From the NCBI RefSeq assembly GCF_007475525.1, contig NZ_CP037899.1, positions 1,364,001-1,428,000 on the forward strand: a stretch of DNA of 64,000 bases, in the 5' to 3' direction. The notes below the pieces were generated by a model, which did no database searches, was not told the origin of the DNA, and saw nothing but the letters and a program-made list of their open reading frames with translations. The position numbers and the translations under genes are program-made. This DNA comes from Methylacidiphilum kamchatkense Kam1 (GTDB lineage: Bacteria; Verrucomicrobiota; Verrucomicrobiia; Methylacidiphilales; Methylacidiphilaceae). Positions 39,019 to 47,958 of the stretch are shown here, in pieces. Position 1 is the stretch's first letter. Each line of letters begins with the position of its first letter.

Positions 39019-39904
39019 TGGAGGCTTCTAGCTTTTTAAGTCGTTCTGGAAAAAGCCTGGAAAGGACTTCTTTATACCGCTTTTGTGTTTCTCTTATGAT
39101 TTCTTGACTGAGATGTGGTGGGGGTGGCTGCTTGTTCCATTTCAATTGTTCAAGATACTTGCGTATGATCTGCTTATCGTAATGGGCAGAATTTCCTTTG
39201 TGTTTTTCATAATCTTCGACCAACCAAAACCGAGAACTGTCTGGTGTAAGCATTTCATCAATTAAATAGAGTTTTTCGTCTCTTCTGCCGAACTCAAATT
39301 TTGTATCCACAAGAATCAAGCCTTTTTGATAGGCATATTTTTTCCCAAAAAGATAGAGATCTAGGGTCATATTTTTTAAAAGCTCGTAATCATCCCCGAG
39401 GATTTTCTTGGCTGATTCTATATCAAGCGCCTCATCATGCCCTTCTTTAGCCTTTGTTGTAGGACTGAATAAAGGCTCAGGTAATGGACTGCCAAAAGTC
39501 AAATGAGGGGGTAGTCGGTAGCCGCCTACTGTCCCTTTTTCAAGATATTCTTTCCAACCGCTACCCACTAGATAACCCCTGGCGATAAATTCCATCGGTA
39601 TTGGATCGCAAGGAAGCATTCGCATCAGCCTACCTTTCCATTCTGGCAGATTCACTTCATGGGGAAGTTCCTCAGTTAATAGCGCATTGGGAAAAAGCAA
39701 GGAGGTTTTTTCTAACCAACCCAAGGCTATTTGATTAATAATAATACCCTTTGTTGGAATGACTTCCGGTAGAATGCAATCAAAGGCAGATACTCTATCA
39801 GTGGTCACCATCCAAAGTTCTTCTTTCCAAGCATAAAGATCTCTTACTTTTCCGCTTCTTATTTTTCGAAGACCGAATCGTTCCAAATCTTGCTTCGCTT
39901 CCAT
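39008..39904 (-). CDS. purC: SAICAR synthetase
   Basis: Joins aspartate to CAIR in purine synthesis with ATP. The sequence starts at the ATP-binding IRSGKVRDLYAW, followed by TDRVSAFDCILPE, GYLVGSGWKEY, the VDTKFEFG block and IDEMLTPDSSRFW. The 298-aa length fits the longer, yeast-like class of PurC. The last 11 bp overlap the end of the YhaM gene on the other strand. Confidence 0.95.
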   Translation of the reverse strand: MEAKQDLERFGLRKIRSGKVRDLYAWKEELWMVTTDRVSAFDCILPEVIPTKGIIINQIALGWLEKTSLLFPNALLTEELPHEVNLPEWKGRLMRMLPCDPIPMEFIARGYLVGSGWKEYLEKGTVGGYRLPPHLTFGSPLPEPLFSPTTKAKEGHDEALDIESAKKILGDDYELLKNMTLDLYLFGKKYAYQKGLILVDTKFEFGRRDEKLYLIDEMLTPDSSRFWLVEDYEKHKGNSAHYDKQIIRKYLEQLKWNKQPPPPHLSQEIIRETQKRYKEVLSRLFPERLKKLEASISP

Positions 39905-40012
39905 CTTTTTATTTAAATCCTTTTATTCTTTAAGCTATAATACTTTTTAAAGAATGTAATTTTCTTTCTTTTCAGACAGCTTAAAATTAAACTTTTGCCC
40001 TGACATTTAGCT

Positions 40013-42544
40013 GTGACAACATCAGCTCCTTCTGAATCTCAACTATTTTCTCAAAGAATAAAAATTCATTCCAAATTTTTTTACGACAAAGGGAAAAAGT
40101 TTTACATCCAAGGAGTTAATTATGGCCCTTTCCGACCAAGGGATTCGACAAATTCATATTTTCCTCTTGCAGAAGAAGTCAGAACGGATTTTCTACTCAT
40201 GCAGAAAGCAGGGATAAATACGGTTAGGACCTATCATTTTCCTCCTTGCTGGTTGTTAGATCTAGCAGAAGAATACGGGCTAAAAATTTTAGTTTCTATT
40301 CCTTGGACAGAAAGATACCTCTACTTTTCCGATCCCCACTCATTCAATGCTTTTAAACAATGGATAAAACAGAAAGTAAAAGAGTATGTGGGCCATCGAG
40401 CCCTATTAGGTTATTTTGTCGACAACGAACTGCCCCCAGACTGCATTCGTTTTTACGGAAGAAAAAAAATTGAAAAACTCATTTCCGATTTGCTTCTCCT
40501 TATTAAAGATACTGATGGGGAAGCTCTTGTCAGCTATGCCAATTTCCCCCCAACGGAATACTTCCAACCATATCCCGTAGATTTTTATAGTTTCAATGTT
40601 TATTTGCACAACCCCAAAGACTTGGAAGCCTATTTGTACAAACTGCAAAATCTAGCAGGAGAAAAACCACTCCTTCTAAGTGAGTTTGGCATGGATTCCT
40701 TGAGGCACGGACAGGACGATCAAGCATGGCTACTTGGAGAACATATTCGGATTGTTTTCCAAACAGGACTAGCTGGAACGATCATATTCAGCTGGACAGA
40801 TGAATGGTTTACTGGAGGGATGGAAATAGAAGATTGGGCTTTTGGATTGGTAACCAAAAATAGAGAACCCAAAAAAAGTTATTGGATTATTAGCAAACTT
40901 TTCCAAGGACACCCCCTTCCCCTTTACCAAAGATTTCCTTTGGAACGCACTCCGAAAGTCTCTGTGATCGTTTGCAGTTACAATGGAGCCAATACTCTTT
41001 CTGATTGTCTTTCCTCATTGAGGGCCATTCAATATCCAGATTATGAAATTATAGTGGTCGACGATGGTTCAACGGATCATACCCAGGAGATACTCAAAAA
41101 ATTTCCTGAAGTTATTTCTATTCATCAAGCAAACAAAGGGTTAGGAGTCGCCAGAAACGAAGGTATTAAAAGAGCTTCTGGAGAAATTGTTGTTTTTACA
41201 GATTCAGACTGTATGGCCGATCCCGATTGGCTATACTTTCTCGTCAAGACCCTGCTTGATAAACAATACGTGGCCTGTGGAGGACCTAACTATTCTCCTA
41301 TCCCCAAAGGTCTTATCCAGGCAATTATATCCCTAGCACCTGGCTCCCCCAGTCATGTACTGCTGACTGATAGCTCTGCAGAACATATTCCTGGCTGTAA
41401 TATGGCCTTTTGGAAATGGATATTTGAGAAAGTAGGCTATTTTGATCCTACTTTTCGGAAAGCTGGAGACGATGTGGATATTTGTTGGAGAATATTATTT
41501 AATGGATACCAAATCGGATTTAATCCTTCGGCAATCGTTTGGCATTATAGAAGATTTACGATCAAAGAATATCTCAAACAGCAAATAGGTTATGGGGAAG
41601 CCGAAGCGCTCCTTCGTTTTAAACATCCCCATTCCTTTGGAGCGTTGGGCAGTGCAATCTGGAAGGGGCAAATATATGAACAAAATTTTAATCTTTTCTC
41701 TTTGAGAAAATCTTCCATCTATCAAGGTGTTTTTGGAACCGGATTGTTTCAATTTTTATACCCTGGAAAAGAAAATTATTGGGCTACTCTCACAAGAAGT
41801 TTCGAGTATGTGATGGCTGCTTCTTTTCTTTCTCTGCTCCTTTTTACTATTGAAAGAACTAGACTATGGTTCTTTCTTCCTTTCCTTCCTCCTCTTTCGT
41901 CAGCCTTAAGCTATATTGCCCAACTGAAAGCTGATCCCAAAAAATTGAGATTTACTTCTAAACTTCTCCTTTTTTTCCTCGTCGTTATCCAACCCATTGT
42001 TAGGGGCCTTACAAGACATAAGCACTGGTTTTTTTCTCGGAAGCTGCCATTAGCTTTTCCAGGGAACAGTACCAATCTGATCCCTGCAATATTCACAATA
42101 CAAACGCCTCTTATCCTCTCTTATTGGTCCAAAACAGGCCAAGATAGAATTAGCCTTTTAAAAAAGATTGTTGAAAAACTCGATGAAAAAGCTTGCCGTT
42201 ATGCCTTAGACTCTGGTTGGGACAGTTGGGATATTTTTCTCTATGCAGACACCTTCTGGGACTGCCCCCTGCTTAGTCTTACTGAAATCTATCCTCAAAA
42301 TGAGAGGATTATAAAAATAAAATTGGATGCTAAACCAACAACCCTCCACAAATTAATCTTAATTATTATGCTTCTAGCTACATGTTTTCTATGGATTGGA
42401 GTAGGACAGACTTCGCTCTTGGCTACACTACCTCTGCTAGCCCTTCTTTCTTTTTACTTGAGAATCAAACAAAGAAGGATGTTCATTAAACTAATGGCTT
42501 TCATCGATCAAGCTGCCAAAGAAGCCCTTTTGACAAAAATCTAA
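40013..42544 (+). CDS. Glycoside hydrolase (clan GH-A) fused to a family 2 glycosyltransferase, membrane bound
   Basis: Residues 15-300 are a TIM-barrel glycosidase related to GH2/GH5: HSKFFYDKGKKFYIQGVNYG opening, acid/base Glu139 in FVDNE and nucleophile Glu224 in LLSEFG. Residues 315-560 are a GT2 domain, with SVIVCSYNGA, VVDDGSTDHT, the metal-binding TDSDC (396-400) and the GDDVDICWR region. Hydrophobic segments follow (about 595-665 and 785-815), so the protein is anchored in the inner membrane. A start at GTG 40013 gives 843 aa. Its stop overlaps the ATG of the ABC exporter (TAATG), so the two are translationally coupled. Probably makes and trims a surface polysaccharide; substrate unknown. 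Confidence 0.85.
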   Translation: MTTSAPSESQLFSQRIKIHSKFFYDKGKKFYIQGVNYGPFRPRDSTNSYFPLAEEVRTDFLLMQKAGINTVRTYHFPPCWLLDLAEEYGLKILVSIPWTERYLYFSDPHSFNAFKQWIKQKVKEYVGHRALLGYFVDNELPPDCIRFYGRKKIEKLISDLLLLIKDTDGEALVSYANFPPTEYFQPYPVDFYSFNVYLHNPKDLEAYLYKLQNLAGEKPLLLSEFGMDSLRHGQDDQAWLLGEHIRIVFQTGLAGTIIFSWTDEWFTGGMEIEDWAFGLVTKNREPKKSYWIISKLFQGHPLPLYQRFPLERTPKVSVIVCSYNGANTLSDCLSSLRAIQYPDYEIIVVDDGSTDHTQEILKKFPEVISIHQANKGLGVARNEGIKRASGEIVVFTDSDCMADPDWLYFLVKTLLDKQYVACGGPNYSPIPKGLIQAIISLAPGSPSHVLLTDSSAEHIPGCNMAFWKWIFEKVGYFDPTFRKAGDDVDICWRILFNGYQIGFNPSAIVWHYRRFTIKEYLKQQIGYGEAEALLRFKHPHSFGALGSAIWKGQIYEQNFNLFSLRKSSIYQGVFGTGLFQFLYPGKENYWATLTRSFEYVMAASFLSLLLFTIERTRLWFFLPFLPPLSSALSYIAQLKADPKKLRFTSKLLLFFLVVIQPIVRGLTRHKHWFFSRKLPLAFPGNSTNLIPAIFTIQTPLILSYWSKTGQDRISLLKKIVEKLDEKACRYALDSGWDSWDIFLYADTFWDCPLLSLTEIYPQNERIIKIKLDAKPTTLHKLILIIMLLATCFLWIGVGQTSLLATLPLLALLSFYLRIKQRRMFIKLMAFIDQAAKEALLTKI

Positions 42545-44391
42545 TGAAGAATGCAACCCACCCAACAACGCATCGACTCAAGAAGCTTTCTTTTATACCT
42601 GCTCTTTTTGATTCCTTTGCCATTTATAAGCGTACGTTGCCTTATTATCAACCTTTCTTTCCCAAACTCCTTCTCTGCGCATTTTTGATTATTCTTTCTG
42701 TGGGGCTAAATATCCTAAGACCTTGGCCAGTGAAATGGCTCATTGACGATGTGCTGCTAAAAACCATCAATCACCTCCCCCATGGTTATAGTCAGAATCT
42801 TATGACCACAGCTTTTATTGGCTGTGCAACCTTATTTCTGATCTATTTGATCCATAGCCAATTAACCCTTCTAATCAATTCTTTACTCTATCGCATAGGG
42901 CTATCAGCACTTCTGAAATTAAGAACTGATACTTTCTCCTTCCTTCAATATCTTCCATTACGTTTCCATGAATCAACCAAAAGTGGAGACATAGTTTATC
43001 GAATTGCCTATGATAGCCAATCAATACTGACCATGTTGATTAGGGGATTTAGCACTATCTTTAGTTCTTCCCTCCTGCTCATTGGCACCTTAGTGGTGAT
43101 GCTGAAGCTTAATCTATATCTAGCCACAACCGCCCTGGGAATTGCTCCTTTGTTATGGGCAATTATCTCAGCCAATACCGCTAACATCAGGAAAAAAAGT
43201 ACCCGAGTCCAAGAACAGGAAAGCAATCTTTTGGCAGAGACCTCAGAAAGAATTTCTTCAATGCGGTTGATTCAAGCTTTCTCTAAAGAAGAAGAATCGA
43301 TAGCATCTTTTGAAAAAGCAGCTTGGAACAGTCTGAACGCCAACTTTGAATACCTGCAGACTAGTAATCTCTCTTCCCTTCTTATAACAATGACCACAGC
43401 CTTCGGAACAGCCCTGATACTTTTCATAGGGACGAATGAAGTCTGGAAAGGAAGATTATCTATTGGGCAATTATGGATTTTTCTAAGTTATCTGGCTTCC
43501 TTATATCAACCGATGGAACAGCTCAGTTACACGTCTTGGGCTTTGGAAAGTGCCACAAGTAGTATGAAAAGAATTTTCGAGCTCTTTGAGATTCCTAATG
43601 AAGTTTCAGAGCCTTCTAATGGAATCGTTTTGAAGGCTCCACAAGGTAAAATAGAATTTAGAAACGTCTCTTTCGGGTATCACCCAGGAAAGCCTGTTCT
43701 CAAAAATATAAGTTTCACTATCAATCCCGGAGAACGCGTTGCTATTGTAGGTCCCACAGGATCCGGAAAAACAACCATTCTTTCCTTACTCTGTAGGTTT
43801 TATGATCCAATCGAAGGTGCTATCACTATCGACGGCATCGACCTACGAAGCATCACCAAAAAATCATTACGCCAACATATTTCTCTCGTCTTACAAGATA
43901 CTATTCTATTCAATACGACCGTCGAAAAAAATATCAAATTCGGGAAAGAGGGAGCCAGTCACGATGAAATCATCGAAGCAGCAAAAGAAGCTTCCGTCGA
44001 TTCGTTTATTAGCCAACTGCCTAAAGGATATGATACGATTGTAGGAGAAAAAGGGGCACTTCTCAGCGGGGGACAAAGACAACGAATAGGTTTAGCCAGA
44101 GCTTTCTTAAGAAATTCTCCAATCCTTCTTTTGGACGAACCAACCAGCTCCTTAGATTTAAAAACGGAACTAGAACTGATGTCTTCCTTACTGCACCTGA
44201 TGAAGAATAAGACTACCCTTTTCGTTACCCATAGGCTCCACATCATCCATTCTTGGGAACGTATTCTTGTGATAGTAGATGGGAAAATCTGCGAAGAAGG
44301 AAGCGGTAAAGAACTATTAGACAAAAAAGGGGTCTTCTATCACCTATGGAAAGCAGGCAATTTTTTCTCACCTTCTACTGAACCTCTTTGA
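42544..44391 (+). CDS. ABC exporter half-transporter (fused membrane and ATPase domains)
   Basis: A 615-residue MsbA-like protein. The first ~340 residues have six membrane segments; the ATPase has Walker A GPTGSGKTT, signature LSGGQRQR, Walker B ILLLDEPTSSLD and H-loop FVTHRLH. As a homodimer it should export a lipid-linked sugar or other amphiphile. Its start overlaps the stop of the glycosidase-glycosyltransferase gene by one base, linking the two. Its last 17 bp overlap the end of the convergent regulator gene. Confidence 0.9.
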   Translation: MKNATHPTTHRLKKLSFIPALFDSFAIYKRTLPYYQPFFPKLLLCAFLIILSVGLNILRPWPVKWLIDDVLLKTINHLPHGYSQNLMTTAFIGCATLFLIYLIHSQLTLLINSLLYRIGLSALLKLRTDTFSFLQYLPLRFHESTKSGDIVYRIAYDSQSILTMLIRGFSTIFSSSLLLIGTLVVMLKLNLYLATTALGIAPLLWAIISANTANIRKKSTRVQEQESNLLAETSERISSMRLIQAFSKEEESIASFEKAAWNSLNANFEYLQTSNLSSLLITMTTAFGTALILFIGTNEVWKGRLSIGQLWIFLSYLASLYQPMEQLSYTSWALESATSSMKRIFELFEIPNEVSEPSNGIVLKAPQGKIEFRNVSFGYHPGKPVLKNISFTINPGERVAIVGPTGSGKTTILSLLCRFYDPIEGAITIDGIDLRSITKKSLRQHISLVLQDTILFNTTVEKNIKFGKEGASHDEIIEAAKEASVDSFISQLPKGYDTIVGEKGALLSGGQRQRIGLARAFLRNSPILLLDEPTSSLDLKTELELMSSLLHLMKNKTTLFVTHRLHIIHSWERILVIVDGKICEEGSGKELLDKKGVFYHLWKAGNFFSPSTEPL

Positions 44392-45523
44392 CTATTTCCC
44401 CTAAAGCCTCAAAACTATAACCAGGTAATAAGGCTAAATCATTTTTAAGATCCCCAGATTTGAGAAAATCCAGAAATTTTTCTACCGCAGGCTGCAAAAT
44501 TAAATCATGAGGGATAGCTAACCAAAACTCCATCTCATAAAGCGGAACAAAATCCAAGGAAGTGATCTCCGCACAAGCCCTCGAACTTAATCCAACATCG
44601 GCAAATCCATACCCAACAGCCTTGGCAACATCCAAAGCAGTAGGTAGCTCGATGCGATATCCGTTAATTTGATCTGGTTGGATCTCTGCCTTGTTTAGCA
44701 AGCTATCAAGCAATATTCGGGTTCCAGAGCCATCTTCTCTATTGACAAACCGGACATTTTTTCGGAGGAGATCTTCTATTTGTCGTATTCTCAATGGATT
44801 GCCAGGTTTCACCACGAACCCTTCTTCCCATTTACTAAAAGCGAAAATCAAGCCTCCTGTTTTGGCCAATGCTTCGGTACCACTTGCGATATTGTTTTTT
44901 GGATGCTCTTTCGGAAAATGGAAACCACCAACATGAGCAAATCCCAACTGTAGAGAACTTAGGGCTTTAAGACTTGGTTGTCTGAACCACCATAGCTTAA
45001 AGTCAGAATACCTAGCAAGACGATTAGAGAGCATTCCAAGAGCAGGATCACACCCAACCAAAAAAATTTGTTTTTCTATTTCTGAATAGGGGCAAAGAAG
45101 CCTGAGTTGTCGACAATTCCCTTCAGAACGTACTCGAAAAGCATTCGCTTCAACATACCCAAGATTTAAGTCTAGACTGGTAGAAGGCCATGCAATCTTC
45201 TTTCCTCTCACCTCTCCCACAACCAATCTTTCTGGGCTTTTTTCAGTGTGTGTATTTTGCTGATCCATCCCAACAATACAATCGACATCTACAAAATCCG
45301 GGCTATAAGGAAAAAGAAACTCGACACTTTTTCCTAAAACCCGAGCCAACCTAAGAGCAACGGCCGTATTAGGTACATAGCGCCCACTTTCCATCGCATG
45401 AATGGTTTGGCGACTTACCCCAATTTTGGAAGCAAGTTCCTTTTGGGATAGGCCTTTGCCAATCCTTGTCAACCGAAGAGGATTATTTATGAGAGAATCT
45501 TTTAAAGCCATCTTTCTATGCAT
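44375..45523 (-). CDS. XRE helix-turn-helix regulator with periplasmic-binding-protein-like sensor
   Basis: Residues 15-72 form an XRE DNA-binding domain (GLSQKELASKIGVSRQTIHAMESGRYVPN). The rest is a PBP_like domain similar to those of molybdate- or tungstate-type binding proteins: RFVNREDGSGTRILLDSLL and AVGYGFADVGLSSRA. One expects a ligand-controlled repressor or activator in the cytosol. 382 aa; ATG codons at 45523 and 45511 are both possible. It starts 16 bp after ftsZ ends and could be read through from the division cluster. Ligand and targets unknown. Confidence 0.85.
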   Translation of the reverse strand: MHRKMALKDSLINNPLRLTRIGKGLSQKELASKIGVSRQTIHAMESGRYVPNTAVALRLARVLGKSVEFLFPYSPDFVDVDCIVGMDQQNTHTEKSPERLVVGEVRGKKIAWPSTSLDLNLGYVEANAFRVRSEGNCRQLRLLCPYSEIEKQIFLVGCDPALGMLSNRLARYSDFKLWWFRQPSLKALSSLQLGFAHVGGFHFPKEHPKNNIASGTEALAKTGGLIFAFSKWEEGFVVKPGNPLRIRQIEDLLRKNVRFVNREDGSGTRILLDSLLNKAEIQPDQINGYRIELPTALDVAKAVGYGFADVGLSSRACAEITSLDFVPLYEMEFWLAIPHDLILQPAVEKFLDFLKSGDLKNDLALLPGYSFEALGEIVKEVQ

Positions 45524-45539
45524 GCCCAGCAGTCAGTTT

Positions 45540-46652
45540 TCAAATTTTAATAGAGATCCCTTTTCTTAAAAAAGCAGGCAGATCCAAATTAACGCCTTTA
45601 TGGATCGTTTTATAGCCTTTGGTAAAAATACCAGTAGAAATACTCTCTTTTTGAAGGCCATCGGCAGGTTGTGTAGAGCTTTTATCATCCGCAAGGTCGG
45701 CATCGATCCTTTCGAGTTGTTTGTCTACCTCTCTTTCAATAAACTTTTCTCCAGCCGCATTACCAATAAGAACAAACCCCTCCTCTCCAGCACCCATATC
45801 TTCTCGAATAATACTCATATAGAAACGGTCGAACAAGCTTTCTTCGGCCTGAAAAAGGCTTCGTAGGTCTTCCTCAGCTTTCGGAGGAGAAAGAAAAAAA
45901 CAAACCCAGGCCACCTTCCTATTCTGTTCTGAAGCGGCATCCTTAGCTGGCTGCAAATAAGGTTGTATCGTATCTGGTAGTTTCTCTACCCCTCGTAAGG
46001 AAAAACTATAAAAGTCTTCGACAAAGAGAAGGGAAGGGAAATTGATGCTATCAAAAGGAGCTTCTTCTGTAGCCGCTTGGGTTAAGTGGTACCAACAGGA
46101 AATGATAGAGCTTACTTTTTTATTGAGATTTCTATACACCCGAAGGGGATCATCTGCTGGACCAAAAACTCCCTTTGCTTTTTCGTTAGAGAAAAAAATG
46201 AACTGATGAGGAAACTCTAAAAGTTCTTGCACGGTTTTTCTTGCTGTGTCTCGACGCAAAAAGGCCTCAGAATGAAACGGAAGAAAAGCTATAGCACTGA
46301 GAGTCTTGACTCTTTCGCTGGCTTTTCTAGAAAAGAATCGGAGCCCTGCGCTGCCCATTGCTCCTCCAAGCCCAGATAAAACTAATAAATGCTCACAGTC
46401 CTCCAACATCTGTTCAATTCTCGGTTCTTCTTCCTCGAAAATCTTCGATGCCAATTCCAAATCCCCACATGATCCTAACCCCTTTGTCGCCTCTTTGCCA
46501 AGTAGTATTCTTCTTTCTGCAAGGCTTGCTTCTACACTGGAAAAATCAGCATCCAAGGCATAAAAGTGGCCACGAGGCTCTTCCGCCAAGATCCATTCGT
46601 CCAGTAAATTAATCCCCGCTCCTCCTATCCCAACAACGACATTTTTCGTCAA
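45540..46652 (-). CDS. ftsZ: Highly divergent FtsZ (tubulin-like) protein, GTPase motifs degenerate
   Basis: Identified by position (right after ftsA) and by the C-terminal peptide DLPAFLRK (357-364), near-identical to the conserved FtsZ tail that binds FtsA. The N-terminus KNVVVGIGGAGINLL fits the first nucleotide loop. The tubulin signature GGGTGTG is changed to GGAMGSA (96-102), and the T7 loop that should read N-x-D-x-x-D is INFPSL (203-208) with no aspartate, so polymer-stimulated GTP hydrolysis looks lost or altered. Divergent FtsZ is known in Verrucomicrobia, but here the changes hit catalytic positions. 370 aa, cytosolic; only FtsZ candidate in the window. Confidence 0.85.
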   Translation of the reverse strand: MTKNVVVGIGGAGINLLDEWILAEEPRGHFYALDADFSSVEASLAERRILLGKEATKGLGSCGDLELASKIFEEEEPRIEQMLEDCEHLLVLSGLGGAMGSAGLRFFSRKASERVKTLSAIAFLPFHSEAFLRRDTARKTVQELLEFPHQFIFFSNEKAKGVFGPADDPLRVYRNLNKKVSSIISCWYHLTQAATEEAPFDSINFPSLLFVEDFYSFSLRGVEKLPDTIQPYLQPAKDAASEQNRKVAWVCFFLSPPKAEEDLRSLFQAEESLFDRFYMSIIREDMGAGEEGFVLIGNAAGEKFIEREVDKQLERIDADLADDKSSTQPADGLQKESISTGIFTKGYKTIHKGVNLDLPAFLRKGISIKI

Positions 46653-46689
46653 AAGAACCCTTCCTTTTGTTGTGTAAATGAAAGTGTTA

Positions 46690-47928
46690 TTAATTTAAAA
46701 ATTTGATATTTCCTAAAAATCGCAAGAGTGAAGAACGCATTTTTCCAAGCGGTCCTTCCTTTAGACTCTCCATTTCGAATATCCGTCCATATCTGAGTAA
46801 GCCTAAAACGGTATACAGATCCGGTCTATTGAGATAGGATTGATCCCCTTCAAAAGGCAGCGGTTCGGCTAATTTCACAGGATAGCCAAAGATTTTTTGA
46901 GCTAGCTCTTCTACTCCATCGATCTTGCTTCCGCCGCCAGTCAAGTAGATGGTCCCTGTAAAATGAGGCCAAAATGATTGCATTTCGAGATCCTCTTTGA
47001 TAATCTCAAAAATTTCTTCTTGCCGGGCTCTCATAATTTTTACAATGGCATTATAAGGCACCAATCTTTCTTCGGGAAGGGGATGATTGCTTGTTGTCAG
47101 TCTCTTTTTTATGGATTCCGAGCCTAACTTAAAAGAACCAAAATGTTTCTTTATTTCTTCTGCTTGAGGAAATGGAATTCTTAAGGCTAGAGCTAAATCA
47201 TTGGTTAAATGATCTTGCCCTACCCCGATCACTCCAGAGTGAACGATAATGCCTCCGTGATACACGATATAGTCGGTTAGCCCTGCTCCTAGGTCAATAA
47301 CAATTGCTCCATGCATTTTCTGACTCCGTGTGAGCACCGCTTGAGCTGTTGCAAAGATACTCAGACAGTAATTGCGAATATCAATAGAAAGCTCTTTTAC
47401 GCACCGGACAGTCGTTTGAAGCCTCGTAGCAATGCCTGAAATGAGATGATACTCCGCTGTCAACTTCTTTGAAAAAAGACCAATAGGATTTTCCGTCAGT
47501 GTGCCATCGTCTAAAGAATAGGTTTTCAATAGGTCATGTAGAAGGATTTGTCCCGTCGGCAAGGCCTGCTGTCTGACCAGAGACCTAAGTTCCATTAAGT
47601 GCTTTTGGTCGATGCGATCTCCTTCTTCTCCAAGGCTGATAACCACTTTAGAATTGAAAGATCGGATATGGGCTCCACTAATGGCCAGATAGACTTCTTC
47701 GATCGCTACATTGGTTTTTGCTTCAGCTTCTACTATAGCATCATGTACCGATTTTTGAGCTAGCTCAAAATCGACGATTTCCCCCTTTCTAACATTGAGC
47801 GAAGGGCTCTCCGCAATCCCCAATAAGTAGAGCTCGCCCTCTTCCCTTAGTTCAGCCACCGAACAAGCTATTTTGCTTGTCCCTATTTCAAGCCCAACAA
47901 GAATTGGCCATTCTTTCTTCCAAAACAT
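46690..47928 (-). CDS. ftsA: Cell division protein FtsA
   Basis: Actin-like ATPase that anchors FtsZ to the membrane. Visible are the phosphate-1 loop VGLEIGTSKIACSV, the SHS2/1C region (EVYLAISGAHIRSFNSKV), phosphate-2 IVIDLGAGLTDY, and adenosine-binding IYLTGGGSKIDGVEELAQ. The C-terminal amphipathic helix is represented by MRSSLLRFLGNIKFLN. Length 412 aa is typical. Located 37 bp upstream of ftsZ. Confidence 0.93.
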   Translation of the reverse strand: MFWKKEWPILVGLEIGTSKIACSVAELREEGELYLLGIAESPSLNVRKGEIVDFELAQKSVHDAIVEAEAKTNVAIEEVYLAISGAHIRSFNSKVVISLGEEGDRIDQKHLMELRSLVRQQALPTGQILLHDLLKTYSLDDGTLTENPIGLFSKKLTAEYHLISGIATRLQTTVRCVKELSIDIRNYCLSIFATAQAVLTRSQKMHGAIVIDLGAGLTDYIVYHGGIIVHSGVIGVGQDHLTNDLALALRIPFPQAEEIKKHFGSFKLGSESIKKRLTTSNHPLPEERLVPYNAIVKIMRARQEEIFEIIKEDLEMQSFWPHFTGTIYLTGGGSKIDGVEELAQKIFGYPVKLAEPLPFEGDQSYLNRPDLYTVLGLLRYGRIFEMESLKEGPLGKMRSSLLRFLGNIKFLN

Positions 47929-47958
47929 TATCGTTTCCCAAAATTCAAACTTTATTCA

